From NCBI GenBank assembly GCA_021804595.1, contig JAJZHH010000005.1:3551-47969 (forward strand): a stretch of DNA of 44,419 nt. Direction: 5' to 3'. Below are positions 1 through 6,652 of this stretch, one piece after another. Both the position numbers and the translations under genes were made by a program. Within the stretch, counting starts at the first letter, position 1. Every line of letters starts with the position of its first letter. The stretch is from Pseudomonadota bacterium. GTDB taxonomy: Bacteria > Pseudomonadota > Gammaproteobacteria > Burkholderiales > Burkholderiaceae_C. Under the pieces are notes generated by a model. That model worked only from the letters and a program-made list of their open reading frames with translations. It was not told the origin of the DNA and made no database searches.

Positions 1-92
1 CGTCGCGCTTCCTTGGTGGTCGGTCATGGCAGTTGGATCTTCGCCGTCAATGACCGACTTGACCCGCAAGCGTGAGAAAGGTTCTCGAATCC

Positions 93-126
93 CGAAAAAG
101 ATCAGGCCCTCGCGCGCAGGGCCTGG
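93..126 (-). terminator. Intrinsic terminator reading leftwards
   Basis: The inverted repeat AGGCCCT (104-110) and AGGGCCT (118-124) encloses a 7-base loop. Five A on the plus strand at 95-99 become a T run after the hairpin on the minus strand. This is the form of a Rho-independent terminator for transcription from right to left. No minus-strand gene that would use it is recognisable between here and the repeat at 396. Confidence 0.5.
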
Positions 127-141
127 CATCCTGGAATCTGT

Positions 142-393
142 ATGACAGGGCCGAAGGCGAAAAAGGCCGAGTTGAGCCGATTCGCAACAAGCGCGGCGGC
201 ACCGCGCTTCGTCGAGTTTCTCCTCCGCAACAATCGCTTTGTCGACACCGCCGGCCACCCGGTCGTCAACGACGTCGGACTCGCTGCGCTGACGCTGCGG
301 GTCGCCGAATCCGACCCGAAGGACAAGGACATCCTGATCCGCCTGATCATGCACATGATCGGAACGGCACCGCCGACCGCGGAGCGGGCGCAA
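142..393 (+). other. Possible fragment of an unrecognised coding sequence
   Basis: From the ATG at 142 the frame reads about 80 residues that look protein-like, with a helical stretch FVEFLLRNNRFVD and later DKDILIRLIMHMIG. The frame then runs without a stop through the repeat at 396 and on into hicB, which makes a real continuous gene unlikely. One reading is that the 3' end of an older gene was replaced when the repeat-flanked hicAB cassette arrived. I recognise no family and see no convincing ribosome binding site before 142. Confidence 0.3.
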
Positions 394-395
394 AA

Positions 396-473
396 AAGCC
401 CCAGGCTTGTGACCTGGGGCTTCGTATTTGGCTCCCCGACCTGGGCGAATCCGGGCGCTGGACCATCACCCTG
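396..473. repeat. Direct repeat copy 1: tRNA-Asn-like 3' end plus terminator hairpin
   Basis: This segment matches 1322-1399 with about ten mismatches in 78 positions. Read on the minus strand it contains CAGGTCGGGGAGCCA, which is the 3' acceptor end including CCA of many tRNA-Asn genes. The spacer AAATACG follows, then the hairpin AAGCCCCAGG/CCTGGGGCTT (396-405 and 413-422) and six T (plus-strand A at 392-397). So it looks like the tail of a tRNA gene with its own intrinsic terminator. The rest of the tRNA is absent. Together with the second copy it brackets hicAB. Confidence 0.6.
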
Positions 474-507
474 TTGCCAACAACGCCACTTGCGTCGCCA
501 CTTCGGA

Positions 508-523
508 TGTGTAAACTTACACA
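508..523. promoter_or_regulatory. Palindromic operator at the hicA start
   Basis: TGTGTAA, two bases, then TTACACA form a perfect inverted repeat that ends on the base before the hicA ATG at 524. The antitoxin HicB ends in a ribbon-helix-helix segment, and such antitoxins usually bind a palindrome at their own promoter. A TTGCGT (490-495) followed after 16 bases by TAAACT (512-517) could be the promoter, which would put the operator over the -10 element. No Shine-Dalgarno sequence fits between the palindrome and the ATG. Confidence 0.6.
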
Positions 524-718
524 ATGAACAGTTCGCAGGTCATCAAGCTTCTGAAGGCCAATGGCTGGTTCCTCGTCCACACGGTCGGATCGCACCACCA
601 GTTCCGCCATCCGACCAAGTCCGGGAAGGTGACCGTGCCGCACCCGAAGAAGGGCCTGCCGCTGCCGACCGTGCGTTCGATCATGAAGCAGGCCGGGATC
701 CAGTCCCAGGAGGTTTGA
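524..718 (+). CDS. hicA: HicA-family mRNA interferase toxin
   Basis: The 64-residue product has the small double-stranded RNA-binding-like fold sequence of HicA toxins. The hallmark GSHHQFRHP segment near residue 23 carries the catalytic His, followed by VTVPHP and the KKGLPLPTVRSIMKQAGI tail typical of the family. HicA cleaves mRNAs and tmRNA to stop growth when its antitoxin is lost. The stop TGA overlaps the hicB ATG by one base, so the two are translationally coupled. The start directly follows a palindrome and has no Shine-Dalgarno sequence, so the mRNA may be leaderless or another weak start may be used. Length is normal for the family and the key residues are present, so it should be active. 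Confidence 0.93.
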   Translation: MNSSQVIKLLKANGWFLVHTVGSHHQFRHPTKSGKVTVPHPKKGLPLPTVRSIMKQAGIQSQEV

Positions 719-1110
719 TGCTCTACCCCGCCTACGTCCACATCGGAGATGACAAGCACGCCCACGGCGTGGACTTCCCGGATTTTCCAGGATGCTTCTC
801 GGCCGCCGATGCGTGGCAGGATCTGCCGCGGGCCGTCCAGGAAGCCGTGGAAGCGCACTTTGCCGGCGGCGAGGAGCGGATTCCAGAACCGACCCGCTTG
901 GAAGATCTGACCAGCGACCCCGACTATTCGGGGGGTGCCTGGATGCTCTTCGACATCGATCTGTCGCGTATCAACGCCCGGGCCGTGCGGCTGAACATCA
1001 GCCTGCCTGAGCGCCTGGTCCAGCGCATCGACACCGAGGCGAGACGGCGCAAGCTGTCGCGTTCGGCCTTCCTGGCGCTCGCCGCGGAACACGAAATGAG
1101 CACGGCCTGA
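718..1110 (+). CDS. hicB: HicB-family antitoxin with ribbon-helix-helix tail
   Basis: This 130-residue protein starts with the partial RNase H-like HicB fold: YPAYVHI, then GVDFPDFPGCFSAAD and an AVQEAVEAHF helix. It ends with a ribbon-helix-helix DNA-binding segment, VRLNISLPERLVQRID followed by the helix RRRKLSRSAFLALAAE (roughly residues 88-126). HicB neutralises HicA by covering its active site, and the tail lets the complex repress its own promoter. The likely target is the palindrome at 508-523. The gene begins on the last base of the hicA stop, and AGGAGG-like bases just upstream (707-713) give it a stronger ribosome site than hicA. That would favour antitoxin excess. Confidence 0.93.
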   Translation: MLYPAYVHIGDDKHAHGVDFPDFPGCFSAADAWQDLPRAVQEAVEAHFAGGEERIPEPTRLEDLTSDPDYSGGAWMLFDIDLSRINARAVRLNISLPERLVQRIDTEARRRKLSRSAFLALAAEHEMSTA

Positions 1111-1126
1111 GCACCGCGGCGCCACC

Positions 1127-1294
1127 ATGACCCGAACGGCCATCGCAGCCCTTTGCGTCCTGACCTTGATCGCCGTGATCGTCGGCGTGGACGTCCTGTT
1201 CCTCAGACACCGATTCTGGGCGCGACTGTGGGTGAACATCGGCGTCGTCGCGGTGTTCGCCGTGGCCTACCTGCGCTTTGTGAAAAGGCACTGA
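1127..1294 (+). CDS. Small two-helix membrane protein, function unknown
   Basis: A 55-codon frame begins 16 bases after hicB. It encodes MTRTAIAALCVLTLIAVIVG, continues VDVLFLRHRFWARLW, and closes with VNIGVVAVFAVAYLRFVKRH. Two hydrophobic helices (about residues 5-25 and 34-50) flank a basic, aromatic loop, so a two-pass inner membrane protein is predicted. Small proteins of this pattern occur as unnamed hypotheticals. It shares the strand with hicAB and lies inside the same pair of direct repeats, so it may be cargo of that cassette or the end of its transcript. No strong ribosome binding site is seen, and the call rests on composition and hydrophobic pattern. Confidence 0.55.
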   Translation: MTRTAIAALCVLTLIAVIVGVDVLFLRHRFWARLWVNIGVVAVFAVAYLRFVKRH

Positions 1295-1321
1295 AGCTGG
1301 GCCACAAACCCAGAAGCGATG

Positions 1322-1399
1322 AAGCCCCAGGCTTGTGACCTGAGGCTTCGTATTTGGCTCGCCGAACAGGGCGAATCTGGGCACTGGGCGATCACGCTA
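1322..1399. repeat. Direct repeat copy 2 flanking the hicAB cassette
   Basis: This copy starts AAGCCCCAGGCTTGTGACCT and lies 926 bp from the first copy in the same orientation. Mismatches are concentrated in the tRNA-like half: GCTCGCCGAACAGGG here against GCTCCCCGACCTGGG in copy 1. The hairpin is slightly damaged (CCTGAGG against CCTGGGG), and the A run that gives copy 1 its T tract is missing, so this copy should terminate poorly. The more decayed state suggests it is the older or less constrained one. It abuts the broken 3' end of the methyltransferase remnant. Confidence 0.6.
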
Positions 1400-2066
1400 G
1401 CTTCAGGGCGCTGAGGCATTCCACGGCACCTGTACGGGATGCCGAACACGTAGAGCAGCGCGCGTAACATGCCTCGGCGGCTTGCCGTCTGGCCACACTC
1501 GCTTTCCTGGGACACCTCGGGTCGGAATAGCGCGGTTCGCCGACGCCGCGCACCGCGTCGTACGTGGCGAAGCGACCGTCCGGCACGAGCAGCCGCCTGA
1601 TCTCCCGGTACAGACCCGCGCGATCGGCGATGTTCATGGCCACGTGCTGCAGCAGCACGATGTCGAAACTGGCGTCGATGAAGTCCAGCGCCAGCGCGCT
1701 GCCGCCGTGGAATTCCACGCGCTCCTGCCGGCCGGTGCGCTGGCTCAGGTAGCGCGTGGACTCGACAAGGTCCTCGCTGAGGTCGACGCCAACGACCCGG
1801 TAGCCGCGCCTCTCGGCAATCAGTCGCGCCGGTCCGCCGATGCCGCAGCCCAGATCGAGCACGCGGTCGGCGGGACCAATCCCGGCCAGCTCCGCCAGGT
1901 CGGCGGTGGCGGCATGCCCGCGGGTATGGAACTGGTCCATCGCGCCGAGCTCGCGAACCGTCAACGTCCGGTCTTCCGGGGCCCGCGCGGCCAGCGCCGC
2001 TCGAAGGCGCGCGACCTCTCAGGTGGACGCGTCGTGCTCGCGAACGCCGTCCAAGTCCTGCGCCAT
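1392..2066 (-). pseudogene. Remnant of a SAM-dependent methyltransferase
   Basis: The middle of this frame is a clear class I methyltransferase: DRVLDLGCGIGGPARLIAER is the SAM-binding motif I, VVGVDLSEDLV motif II, and SFDIVLLQHVAMNI with LLVPDGRFATYD motifs IV-V. The N-terminus is interrupted. From the ATG at 2064-2066 the frame reads MAQDLDGVREHDAST, then TGA (2019-2021), then continues in the same frame as EVARLRAALAARAPEDRTLTVRELGAMD, which looks like the missing N-terminal helix. After GVGEPRY (about 1530) the sequence stops resembling the family, and the last 45 or so residues are unrelated. A family member would be near 270 residues, so about a third is gone. A shortened product from the TTG at 1964 is possible but unlikely to work. 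Confidence 0.7.
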
Positions 2067-2413
2067 CGCCGTCGCCCCCGTTGTCAGGCCCTTGCTCGAG
2101 GCTCCAAGCCTACGCGTGATGCGCGGCGACGGTTCTTGCAGCCGTGGCCGCGCGGTGGCGCGTCGATGGCCTTGGCCGCCTGCAATCCTGCTGCAAGGGG
2201 CCTGGTATCCAGGAGCAAGGCAAAACAGGGAGATGTAACGACGCCGAGACATGCCAATTAGTTGGCATTCGATACCAGGGCTTGTCTCTACGCTATCGGG
2301 GCGTGATTTGCATATTGCATATTACGAATATACGACCGCCTTCGTGCGTCCGGATTGCAAGCGCCGCCTGAAAGCCGTCGACCCAATAAGACGAATAGGA
2401 ATCCGCACTGCTC
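2067..2413. other. Gene-free stretch with palindromes before the chemoreceptor
   Basis: No coding sequence is convincing here. The right half is AT-rich for this genome. It holds ATGCCAA-TTAG-TTGGCAT (2251-2268), a perfect 7-bp inverted repeat, and ATATT-ACG-AATAT (2319-2331) inside a GCATATTGCATATTACG stretch. These are candidate regulator or promoter elements for the chemoreceptor at 2414. I could not assign a consensus sigma-70 or FliA promoter with confidence. Confidence 0.4.
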
Positions 2414-4021
2414 ATGTTTACTAATCTGAAAATCGGCCAGCGCCTGGGCATGGCCTTCGGCATCGAAATCCTCATGCTGGTGCTCGTGCTCGGCCTCGGG
2501 CTGCACGGGATGACGACGATGAAGTCGCGGATCGACGACATCGTCGGCGACAACAACGTCAAGATTGCGCTGGCCAACGATCTGCTCGGCACCCAGCAGC
2601 AGGAGTCGATCATCGTGCGCAACGTCGGACTGCTCACCGATCCAGCTGCAATGAAACGGCAGCAACAGCGCCTCGCATCCATCAGCACCGAGTTTCAATC
2701 CGACATCGAGCGCCTGCGCGCCAAGGGCCTTGCGCCGCAGGCGCGTGCGCTGGTGGATCAGATCGATCAGCTCGAAGCCGCGGGCACGCCTGCCATCAAC
2801 CAGGCCATGCAATACGGCTTGACCAACGACACGACGGACGCGGTCAAGACCATCATGACCGTGGTCAAGCCGGCGCAGGAACATGAAAGCAGCGTCGTGC
2901 AGAGCTTCGTGGCCTTCCAGAAGCAGCAAAACCAGCAGGCTGCCGCCACCGCATCGACCGCCTATCAACGGGCCTGGATGGTGATGCTGGTGGTCGGCAC
3001 GCTGGCGCTGGCGGTGTCGGTCGCGTTCGGGGTATGGATCACGCGCTCGATCACCCGCCCGTTGCGCGATGCGGTGGCCGCGGCGGACCGAGTGGCCGCG
3101 GGCGACCTCACGGTGGACATCAAGCAACGTGGCACCGATGAAACCGGCCAACTGTTGGCGGCCCTGCGCCATATGGTCGACAAGCTCACGGCGACGCTGA
3201 CCGCGATCCGCGGCGCCGCCAATAATATGGCGACTGCCTCGGAGGAAGTGTCGGCGACGTCACAATCCTTGTCGCAAGGTGCCTCCGAGCAGGCGGCCTC
3301 GGTCGAGGAAACCTCGGCGACCCTGGAACAGTTCGGCGCCAGCGTGCAGCAGAACGCAGGCAATGCGCAACAGACCGCGGTGATGTCGCAGGAAGCGGCA
3401 TGCCAGGCGCAGCAAGGTGGCGAGGCCGTGCGCAAGACCGTCGAGGACATGCGGGCGATCGCCGAACAGATCTCGATCATCGACGACATCGCCTACCAGA
3501 CCAATATGCTGGCGCTCAACGCCGCCATCGAGGCGGCGCGCGCCGGCGAGCACGGCAAGGGCTTCGCCGTGGTTGCTGCCGAAGTGCGCAAGCTGGCCGA
3601 GCGCGCGCAGGCGTCATCGAAGGAAATCGGCGAACTCTCGCGCGGCTCGGTCGAGCAGGCCGAGGCCGCCGGCAAGCTGCTCATCGCGATGGTGCCGGCC
3701 ATTGGCAAGACCGCGGACCTCGTCGCCGAAATCAACGCCGCGAGCAATGAGCAGAGCAGCGGCATCGGACAGATCAATGCCGCAATCGGGCAAATCAATA
3801 CGGCGATACAGCAAAGCGCATCGGCGGCCGAGGAACTCGCGGCAACGTCCGAGGAAATGAGCGCCCAGGCGCAGGAGCTTCAGCGCAACGTGGCGCTGTT
3901 CCGCCTCGCAGGCGATGCCATGGACGCCGGAACCCGCACGGCGGCGCCGCGCACGCCGGCGGCGCCGGCCCGGCCGCCGCGCAGCGCGGCGAGCGGCGAC
4001 GGCGCGTTCGTGCAATTCTGA
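2414..4021 (+). CDS. Methyl-accepting chemotaxis protein (4HB-type sensor)
   Basis: The 535-residue receptor has transmembrane helix 1 at about residues 12-33, a periplasmic helical domain of about 150 residues consistent with a four-helix-bundle sensor, transmembrane helix 2 at about 188-210, and a HAMP domain with the typical [12 protein letters not shown] start. The cytoplasmic signalling hairpin follows, with its tip at [20 protein letters not shown] near residue 360. It senses a periplasmic ligand and controls CheA through CheW. The ligand cannot be told from sequence. No NWETF-like CheR/CheB tether is present at the C-terminus, which is a low-complexity Ala/Pro tail ending FVQF. cheW follows after 12 bp, so they form an operon. 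A GGAAT sequence about ten bases before the ATG supports the start. Confidence 0.93.
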   Translation: MFTNLKIGQRLGMAFGIEILMLVLVLGLGLHGMTTMKSRIDDIVGDNNVKIALANDLLGTQQQESIIVRNVGLLTDPAAMKRQQQRLASISTEFQSDIERLRAKGLAPQARALVDQIDQLEAAGTPAINQAMQYGLTNDTTDAVKTIMTVVKPAQEHESSVVQSFVAFQKQQNQQAAATASTAYQRAWMVMLVVGTLALAVSVAFGVWITRSITRPLRDAVAAADRVAAGDLTVDIKQRGTDETGQLLAALRHMVDKLTATLTAIRGAANNMATASEEVSATSQSLSQGASEQAASVEETSATLEQFGASVQQNAGNAQQTAVMSQEAACQAQQGGEAVRKTVEDMRAIAEQISIIDDIAYQTNMLALNAAIEAARAGEHGKGFAVVAAEVRKLAERAQASSKEIGELSRGSVEQAEAAGKLLIAMVPAIGKTADLVAEINAASNEQSSGIGQINAAIGQINTAIQQSASAAEELAATSEEMSAQAQELQRNVALFRLAGDAMDAGTRTAAPRTPAAPARPPRSAASGDGAFVQF

Positions 4022-4033
4022 CCAGGAGCGACG

Positions 4034-4573
4034 ATGAGCCAAACGAATGCGCCAGCCATCGCGGCGGCACCGAGCGACGAGGATTCCAGCGCCGGTCAGT
4101 ACCTGGTCTTCACGCTGCAAGGCGAGATGTATGGCGTCGGCCTGACGAATGTGCGCGAGATCATCGGCTACGCCAAGCCAACCCCCGTTCCGACGATGCC
4201 GGGCTTCATGCTGGGGGTGATCAACCTGCGCGGCCATGTCGTTCCGGTGATCGATCTGGCGCAGCGCTTTGGCGCCGGCGCCACGCAGATCCACCAACGC
4301 AGCGGCGTGGTGATCCTCGAGACCGCCGGTCAGGTGCTCGGCGTCGTCGTCGACGCGGTCAACGCGGTGATCGACCTGGCTGCCGCGCAGATCGAACCCC
4401 CACCGCGTTTCGGCGCCGGCGTGCGCCGTGCATTTCTGAAAGGCATGGCCAAGACCGAGTCCGGGTTCACGGTGTTGCTCGAGGTTGGCAAGCTGTTCCA
4501 GGCCGATGAGTTCGCGGTGCTGGCCGAGACCGCCGAGACCGCCGAACTCGCGAGCGCGGTACCGGCCCTCTGA
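4034..4573 (+). CDS. cheW: CheW-type chemotaxis coupling protein
   Basis: This 179-residue protein has a disordered start of about 20 residues followed by a CheW SH3-like domain: QYLVFTLQGEMYGVGLTNVREII, then VPTMPGFMLGVINLRGHVVPVIDLAQRFG, a very conserved CheW signature, and LGVVVDAVNAVIDL. CheW bridges receptor tips and the kinase CheA. It follows the chemoreceptor after 12 bp with AGGAG upstream of the ATG, so the pair is co-expressed and this copy probably serves that receptor. No cheA, cheY, cheB or cheR gene is nearby. The kinase must be encoded elsewhere. Confidence 0.95.
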   Translation: MSQTNAPAIAAAPSDEDSSAGQYLVFTLQGEMYGVGLTNVREIIGYAKPTPVPTMPGFMLGVINLRGHVVPVIDLAQRFGAGATQIHQRSGVVILETAGQVLGVVVDAVNAVIDLAAAQIEPPPRFGAGVRRAFLKGMAKTESGFTVLLEVGKLFQADEFAVLAETAETAELASAVPAL

Positions 4574-5137
4574 CGCAGGCGGCGCGCGGCCCCGGGTGCG
4601 CCGCCCCGCGTTGGCGCTCGCGCCTCCAGGCTCGCGAGGGAAGCCGCGCTGGCAAAACCGTTTTGGAGGCTGATGACGGCTCGCGAGTTCGCGCGTCGGC
4701 GAGCTGCTGCCCTCGATCTGTTGCGACTACCTATCCCTCGTAACTCGTTTGGCTCAGCGTCGACGACAGCCAGCACCCGCGTCGCGTATTCAATGGCGGT
4801 GGCGCTACGGCGGCAACGCCTCGACTGGCTCGGTCGACTGATCGAACAGCCGTTGAGAGCGCTGCGCCTGGCGTCCCGCACGAGGCTGAGTCGAAGTCCG
4901 GCATCGCCGGCGGTTTTGTACCAAGCGGCTCGATATGAGAATGGAACCACACGCGCGATCGGCACCACCATCCTGGCGATGCCAGCCAGGGTGGTTAGTA
5001 TCTGGGGTGTGCCGACTCAAACACTGTTGACGTCGGGACGATCAAGTTCGCGCATGCTGCGGTGCTGACCGTTGCTGACCATGGGGGAGTAGGCCGCGTG
5101 CGCGAGCGACTGCATTCCCCATGCATCGCGAGGCAGG
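4574..5137. other. 564-bp gene-free stretch
   Basis: No gene is supported. Open frames here have composition unlike the neighbouring genes. A hairpin, ACCACCATCCTGGC (4964-4977) pairing with GCCAGGGTGGT (4985-4995), is present but lacks a T run, so it is not a clear terminator. The piece around 4810-4900 (GCCTCGACTGGCTCGGTCG and following) has the flavour of an old dispersed intergenic repeat. Confidence 0.35.
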
Positions 5138-6652
5138 ATGATGATCAACGATACAGTGCCCGACGGTGAATCAGACGCAGTGTTGGCACTGGTCGACGGC
5201 CTTTTGATGCGCTCGCCGGACGCTCAGGTTGTCATTGCGCGTGACGGATCGATCCGGTGCTGGAACGCTGCGGCGGAGCGCTTGCTGGGCTACTCGGCCA
5301 GGGAGGCCATGGGTCGTGGAGTGCAGATCCTGGAGCCAGCCCCTGGCCAGACGTCAGGTGAATCGGTTCGAGTCGACCTTGCGCTCGACGGGGCCGACGT
5401 GCCCCCTTACGAAACCACCCTCATGCGCAACGGCGGTGGGCCAGTCGCCGTTTCGATCTGCCAGACCGCGTTGCCTGCGCCGAACGCACCGTCCGCCCCA
5501 CCCATTGGCGTCCTCCTGAGCATGCGCGACGTCTCGGCGCGGCACGCCGCCGATGCCCTCGCGCGAGATCGCGAATTCAAGCTGAAGGCCATCGTCGATT
5601 ACTCACCGTCGGTCCTTTCGCTCAAGACGCTCGATGGGCGCTATGCGCTGGCCAACCCCAACCTTCAGCGCATCCATCACCTGAGCGAGGCGGCCATCCT
5701 CGGCAAGACGGACTTTGACCTCTACCCCGCGGCGACTGCGCGCGCGTTCCAGGAGAACGATGCAACGGTCCTGCGCACCGCGACGCGGCAATCCATTGAA
5801 GAAATCGTCCCCGTCGACGGCGAATTGCGCAGTTACATGTCGCACATGTTCCCGGTCGTGGACTCTGAAAGCGTGATCCGCTTCATCTGCCGCATCTCGC
5901 TTGACGTGACCGATCGCACGAGAGCCGAACGCAATCTGGCCGCGTCGGAAGCGAGATACCGCGGCCTGTTCGAAAACATGAATGCGGGGTTCGTCCTGTT
6001 CGAGGTCGTGAGTGACGATCACGGCTCGCCCATCGACTTATTGATCCTGGACGCCAATGCCGGCTTCGAGGCCGTGACGGGACTCAAGCGAGAGCAAGCC
6101 ATCGGCCAGCGGCTGACGGTCGCAGTGCCGGGCATCGATCACGACCCCGCGAACTGGATTGGCGTCTACGCCGAGGTCGCCATCACCGGCCGACCGAAGA
6201 GCTTCGAGCAACGATCGGAGTTGTTGGGGGTGGACTTCTCGGTCTCCGCCTTTCAGCCGGCGCCCCTTCAATGTGCCGTGACCTTTGTCGACGTCACCGA
6301 ACGTAGGGCAGCTCAAACCCAGGCCAGGTTATGGATGGAAGCGTTCTCGCACAGCGACCTCGGCTTTGCGATCAGCGACGTGGACAGCAATCTCCTGGTC
6401 GACGTCAATCGTGCCTTTGCCGAGCGCCGCGGCTACACAATCGACGAGATGCGAGGCATGCCGCTGGCAGCGCTTTTTGCCCCCGGCCATCGGCCGGCGT
6501 TTCATGACACGAACCTCGGTGTGGATCGCAAGGCACACGTCACCTTTGAATCGGAGCATGTCTGCAAGGATGGCTCCGTCTTTCCCGTCTGGGTGGATTT
6601 GACGGTGATCGCGGCCAGGCAACCACGCGCGTGGCATGTGCGGTGGATGTGA
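5138..6652 (+). CDS. Multi-PAS sensor, N-terminal part of a frameshifted GGDEF/EAL protein
   Basis: The frame encodes four successive PAS-type modules and no output domain. Module 1 (about residues 17-135) has VVIARDGSIRCWNAAAERLLGYSAREAMG. Module 2 (about 145-265) contains GRYALANPNLQRIHHL and ends in DVTDRTRAERNL. Module 3 (about 275-395) ends VDVTERRAAQ. Module 4 (about 400-490) has NLLVDVNRAFAERRGYTIDEMRGM. The last sensible residues are WVDLTVI near 6611. The following AARQPRAWHVRWM is out of frame, and the correct continuation (TRVACAVDVTQRR) is found one frame over. No transmembrane segment is visible, so the protein is cytoplasmic. It is probably the first half of one sensor-cyclase/phosphodiesterase with the next entry. 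Confidence 0.8.
   Translation: MMINDTVPDGESDAVLALVDGLLMRSPDAQVVIARDGSIRCWNAAAERLLGYSAREAMGRGVQILEPAPGQTSGESVRVDLALDGADVPPYETTLMRNGGGPVAVSICQTALPAPNAPSAPPIGVLLSMRDVSARHAADALARDREFKLKAIVDYSPSVLSLKTLDGRYALANPNLQRIHHLSEAAILGKTDFDLYPAATARAFQENDATVLRTATRQSIEEIVPVDGELRSYMSHMFPVVDSESVIRFICRISLDVTDRTRAERNLAASEARYRGLFENMNAGFVLFEVVSDDHGSPIDLLILDANAGFEAVTGLKREQAIGQRLTVAVPGIDHDPANWIGVYAEVAITGRPKSFEQRSELLGVDFSVSAFQPAPLQCAVTFVDVTERRAAQTQARLWMEAFSHSDLGFAISDVDSNLLVDVNRAFAERRGYTIDEMRGMPLAALFAPGHRPAFHDTNLGVDRKAHVTFESEHVCKDGSVFPVWVDLTVIAARQPRAWHVRWM

Noticed and set aside
142-1110. A single 322-residue protein from 142 to 1110
   Set aside because: It would fuse an unknown N-terminal part, a terminator repeat, an out-of-frame reading of hicA and then hicB. 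hicB has its own start coupled to hicA.
4673-5068. A 131-codon frame between cheW and the PAS gene
   Set aside because: No domain, no ribosome site and amino-acid composition unlike neighbouring genes. The region looks non-coding.
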